Source of the DNA: Bradyrhizobium sp. Leo170
Lineage (GTDB): Bacteria > Pseudomonadota > Alphaproteobacteria > Rhizobiales > Xanthobacteraceae
Length of the DNA stretch: 42,869 nucleotides
Direction of reading: 5' to 3'
NCBI RefSeq assembly: GCF_004296405.1
Contig: NZ_PSRR01000026.1
Span: 1 to 42,869 of the forward strand
Below are positions 40,977 through 42,869 of this stretch, piece after piece; the stretch's first letter is position 1, and each line of letters opens with the position of its first letter. The position numbers were made by a program, and so were the translations under genes. The notes beneath the pieces are model-generated. The model did no database searches. It was not told the DNA's origin and saw nothing but the letters and a program-made list of their open reading frames with translations.

Positions 40977-41465
40977 ATGTCGTCGGATTCAAGCGATCCC
41001 CGCCTGACCTATACGCAGAATATCGAACGATACCGCCGGCTCCTGAAGACCCAGTTGAGCGATGCCGAGCGAGAATTCATCGAGCGACGGATTTCCGAGG
41101 CGCATCGCGCTTACGAGACACCGACCGACAGATTCGTGGTCCGCGCCAATATCGATCACTTCCTGAAGGCTTTGTCGGACGACGACCTGACGCCGGAGAA
41201 GCGGTCCACCATCACCAAATTGCTGATCGAGGAGGCGAACAAGCTGAGCCATGACCTGGAGCAGCTTCAGTTCACGGAGGATCGAGTACTGGCCGGCCGG
41301 AAACGTCTCGAGCAGCTCAGAAGCAAATTGAACGACCCACGATTCGATCCGGCCAATCGATCGCAGGCGAGCCGGCTGCTTGCGACAATGGAAGAAACCC
41401 AGCGGTTGCTGGAAGAGTTTTGCGAACAATTGCGCCGCAAGGTCATTGGCAGGGATGGCATCTAG
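40977..41465 (+). CDS. Small helical hypothetical protein under a FixK-type box
   Basis: From ATG 40977 (GGAAAG six bases upstream; ATG 40953 is possible) it has 162 residues. Nearly all of it is charged and helical, with heptad-like runs such as LKTQLSDAEREFIERRISEA, LEQLQFTEDRVLAGRKRLEQ and MEETQRLLEEFCEQLRRK, suggesting a coiled coil. No signal or membrane segment is present. I recognise no family. The exact FixK/FNR box upstream suggests expression under low oxygen. A short IS-like or palindrome fragment (TAGAGCATGATG) follows the stop. Confidence 0.75.
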   Translation: MSSDSSDPRLTYTQNIERYRRLLKTQLSDAEREFIERRISEAHRAYETPTDRFVVRANIDHFLKALSDDDLTPEKRSTITKLLIEEANKLSHDLEQLQFTEDRVLAGRKRLEQLRSKLNDPRFDPANRSQASRLLATMEETQRLLEEFCEQLRRKVIGRDGI

Positions 41466-41512
41466 AGCATGATGAGATGAGGTCGGATCGTATCCGCGAT
41501 GAACGCTGTGCT

Positions 41513-41634
41513 CCCTCTCCCACTTGCGGGAGAGGGCCGGGTTGAGGGTGTCTCCGCGATGGGACTATCCGTGGGGAGAGAGCCCTCACCCGCTGCGCCA
41601 AGAGCGCGGCGACCTCTCCCGCAAGCGGGAGAGG
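41513..41634. repeat. Paired CCTCTCCC hairpins, REP-like intergenic repeat
   Basis: Two short palindromes, CCCTCTCCC/GGGAGAGGG (41513-41536) and CCTCTCCCGC/GCGGGAGAGG (41613-41634), flank a segment with GGGTTGAGGGTG and CCCTCACCC. This is a widespread Rhizobiales intergenic repeat. It lies between the convergent helical-protein and CarS-like genes. Confidence 0.8.
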
Positions 41635-41694
41635 TGAAACCAAATCGCATCACGCCATAGCCCGCGATGGCTCGCGGGTCGGCGACCTCGCGCC

Positions 41695-42183
41695 TCAATA
41701 AGGCTGATCGCGTATGTGCAGCATGTACAGCACGCGGGAGATCATCAGCTCCCCTACCAGAAAAATGCCGGCACAAATGATGATGTCGACCCATGTCAGC
41801 GATAGCGCGTTCTGACAGACCACCAACGGCAGAAGCGATTCCGGAATCTGGTCCAGCCCAACCGCCTGGGCGCTGGACGGCAATTTGAGACGACGTTTGA
41901 TGAAGCTGGAGATGATGTCGCCGAGCATGGCAAGGCATCCCACCAGAGCACCCGTGGCAACGCTCACGCCAAGCACCGGCGCAGCCGCCGCGGTGACAGC
42001 GACGGAAAGGACGACACCCCTGATCGTCTTCGATTGGCCCAGCAAGGGGCGTCCATCAACGAAAAGCACCCCGGCATCCAAAGGGAATGCCAAACGAGAC
42101 CCGAATATTTTCTTTGCGATGACCGGCGTGCCGTTCGCGAAGGTCAAGAGCGCGAGCGATTGCAGGATTGGCCAAAGGTCCAT
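41695..42183 (-). CDS. CDP-archaeol synthase (CarS) family protein, bacterial homologue
   Basis: From ATG 42183 (AGGA seven bases upstream) it has 162 residues and about four or five membrane helices. Two stretches match the archaeal CarS pattern: DAGVLFVDGRPLLGQSKTIR, comparable with D-x-G-x-x-F-x-D-G-R-x-x-L-G-x-x-K-T, and GDIISSFIKRRLKLPSS with the following LDQIPES. CarS transfers CMP from CTP to an unsaturated archaeal ether lipid; CdsA is the bacterial relative. Bacterial homologues of this length exist with unknown substrate. No other lipid genes lie nearby. The active-site Asp/Lys residues appear kept, so it is probably a working CTP:lipid cytidylyltransferase. Confidence 0.82.
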   Translation of the reverse strand: MDLWPILQSLALLTFANGTPVIAKKIFGSRLAFPLDAGVLFVDGRPLLGQSKTIRGVVLSVAVTAAAAPVLGVSVATGALVGCLAMLGDIISSFIKRRLKLPSSAQAVGLDQIPESLLPLVVCQNALSLTWVDIIICAGIFLVGELMISRVLYMLHIRDQPY

Positions 42184-42436
42184 CTGAGTATCCTGCGCCG
42201 GCGCACGGCAGGTCGGGTACAAAGGATAGACGCGCCGCCCCTGCCAATTCAACCTTCAGCGCCTCCACGATAGGACGCGATCGCCTTGCGAACAAGCACC
42301 GCGACATCGAAGCGGCGGTCGACATACTGACGGCCTCTCGCGACATTGCGCCGCGCTTCGTCGCCGAGTTTGACCCGCATCAATGGAGTACCATCACAGA
42401 ACGGCTAGGTTGGCGGTCTCAGCGAGGAGGTCTGCC

Positions 42437-42853
42437 ATGAACGAAATTCCCCAAATTACCATTTCCTCGGCGAAGGTCGCGGCGATCCTCGCGAAGGCAC
42501 GGCAGTTCGACGTCAAGGACGCGGTGACCGACCCGGAGCCCGCCTCCAACGCGAGCGACGATGCCATGCTTTCGGTGCTCGAGGATCATCGCGACGATCC
42601 CGTCAGCGGCGAACTGACGGCGATCATCCGTGGCCTGAACGAGGACGAACAGGTCGACCTGGTGACGCTTACGTGGCTCGGTCGCGGCGACGGCGAACTC
42701 GACGAGTGGGACGACCTTCGCGCGGAGGCCGCCCACGCGCACAACAGGCGCACGGCGGAATATCTTCTGGGAATGCCGTTGCTCGGCGACTATCTGGAAG
42801 AAGCCTTGTCGCAGTTCGGGCATTCCGTGGAGGAGTTTGAGCAGCCGCTCTAG
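42437..42853 (+). CDS. DUF3775 domain-containing protein
   Basis: From ATG 42437 (GAGGAGG six bases upstream) it has 138 residues. The pattern KVAAILAKARQFDVKDA, then LNEDEQVDLVTLTWLGRGDG, and AEYLLGMPLLGDYLEEALSQ near the end is that of DUF3775, common in alphaproteobacteria and of unknown function. It is acidic, soluble and without a signal. An overlapping frame ends in its start codon (ATGA) but is not convincing on its own. The stop lies 17 bases from the window end. Confidence 0.88.
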   Translation: MNEIPQITISSAKVAAILAKARQFDVKDAVTDPEPASNASDDAMLSVLEDHRDDPVSGELTAIIRGLNEDEQVDLVTLTWLGRGDGELDEWDDLRAEAAHAHNRRTAEYLLGMPLLGDYLEEALSQFGHSVEEFEQPL

Positions 42854-42869
42854 GGTCTGTTGGGATTCA

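Noticed and set aside
42168..42440. Plus-strand frame of 90 codons ending in an ATGA overlap with the DUF3775 start
   Set aside because: The overlap is suggestive, but its only ATG lies inside the CarS-like gene on the other strand, it has no ribosome site and I recognise no family.
1..42869. CRISPR arrays, rRNA or tRNA genes
   Set aside because: I saw no regularly spaced repeats, no cas-like genes, and no sequence resembling rRNA or a tRNA cloverleaf; a dedicated tRNA/CRISPR scan would be needed to exclude them fully.

Overview
The window is about 65% GC chromosomal DNA from an alphaproteobacterium, most likely Bradyrhizobium or a close Nitrobacteraceae relative. The grounds are the codon bias, a metallo-beta-lactamase that reads as an orthologue of Bradyrhizobium BJP-1, an HpnN-type transporter, and several intergenic palindrome families typical of that group. 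No rRNA, tRNA, CRISPR array or replication origin was recognised. Assignments rest on reading translations and motifs; no database search was run.

Layout. 0-7 kb: a partial small gene, a luciferase-like flavin monooxygenase, and a minus-strand operon (OmpR/VirG-type regulator, small hypothetical protein, di-haem cytochrome c peroxidase, VirA-like hybrid kinase). The regulator carries a one-base frameshift between its receiver and DNA-binding domains. 7.7-18 kb: a probable uptake and catabolic cluster with two beta-lactamase-fold (NylB/EstB-like) serine hydrolases flanking a LysR regulator, a complete peptide-type ABC importer (two permeases, a fused double ATPase, a binding protein) and a class III aminotransferase. 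Two direct copies of a roughly 115-bp intergenic repeat bracket it. 18.5-23.3 kb: an AraC regulator and a three-gene two-component set (PAS kinase, stand-alone receiver, FixJ-type regulator). 23.6-30.6 kb: an HpnN-like MMPL transporter, a small conserved protein, a patatin-like lipase coupled to a GntP permease, and a third serine hydrolase. 30.7-32.8 kb: a scarred accessory segment between inverted copies of an IS-end-like sequence, holding a RidA-like protein, a cysteine synthase-like enzyme and an integrase fragment; its right edge forms the last codons of an AEC transporter. 33-40 kb: that transporter with a divergent LysR gene, then envelope genes (M15-like peptidase, L,D-transpeptidase, outer-membrane protein, class B3 metallo-beta-lactamase). 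40-42.9 kb: a Crp/Fnr regulator, an exact FixK/FNR box facing a small coiled-coil protein, a bacterial CDP-archaeol synthase homologue and a DUF3775 protein.

How it fits together. The strongest functional unit is 7.7-18 kb: import of an oligo-amide or peptide-like compound, hydrolysis by NylB-like enzymes, and transamination of the released amine. The most unusual unit is 1.8-6.9 kb, where a peroxidase and a sensor kinase are translationally coupled while the partner regulator appears broken. The transfer signals cluster at 30.7-32.8 kb.
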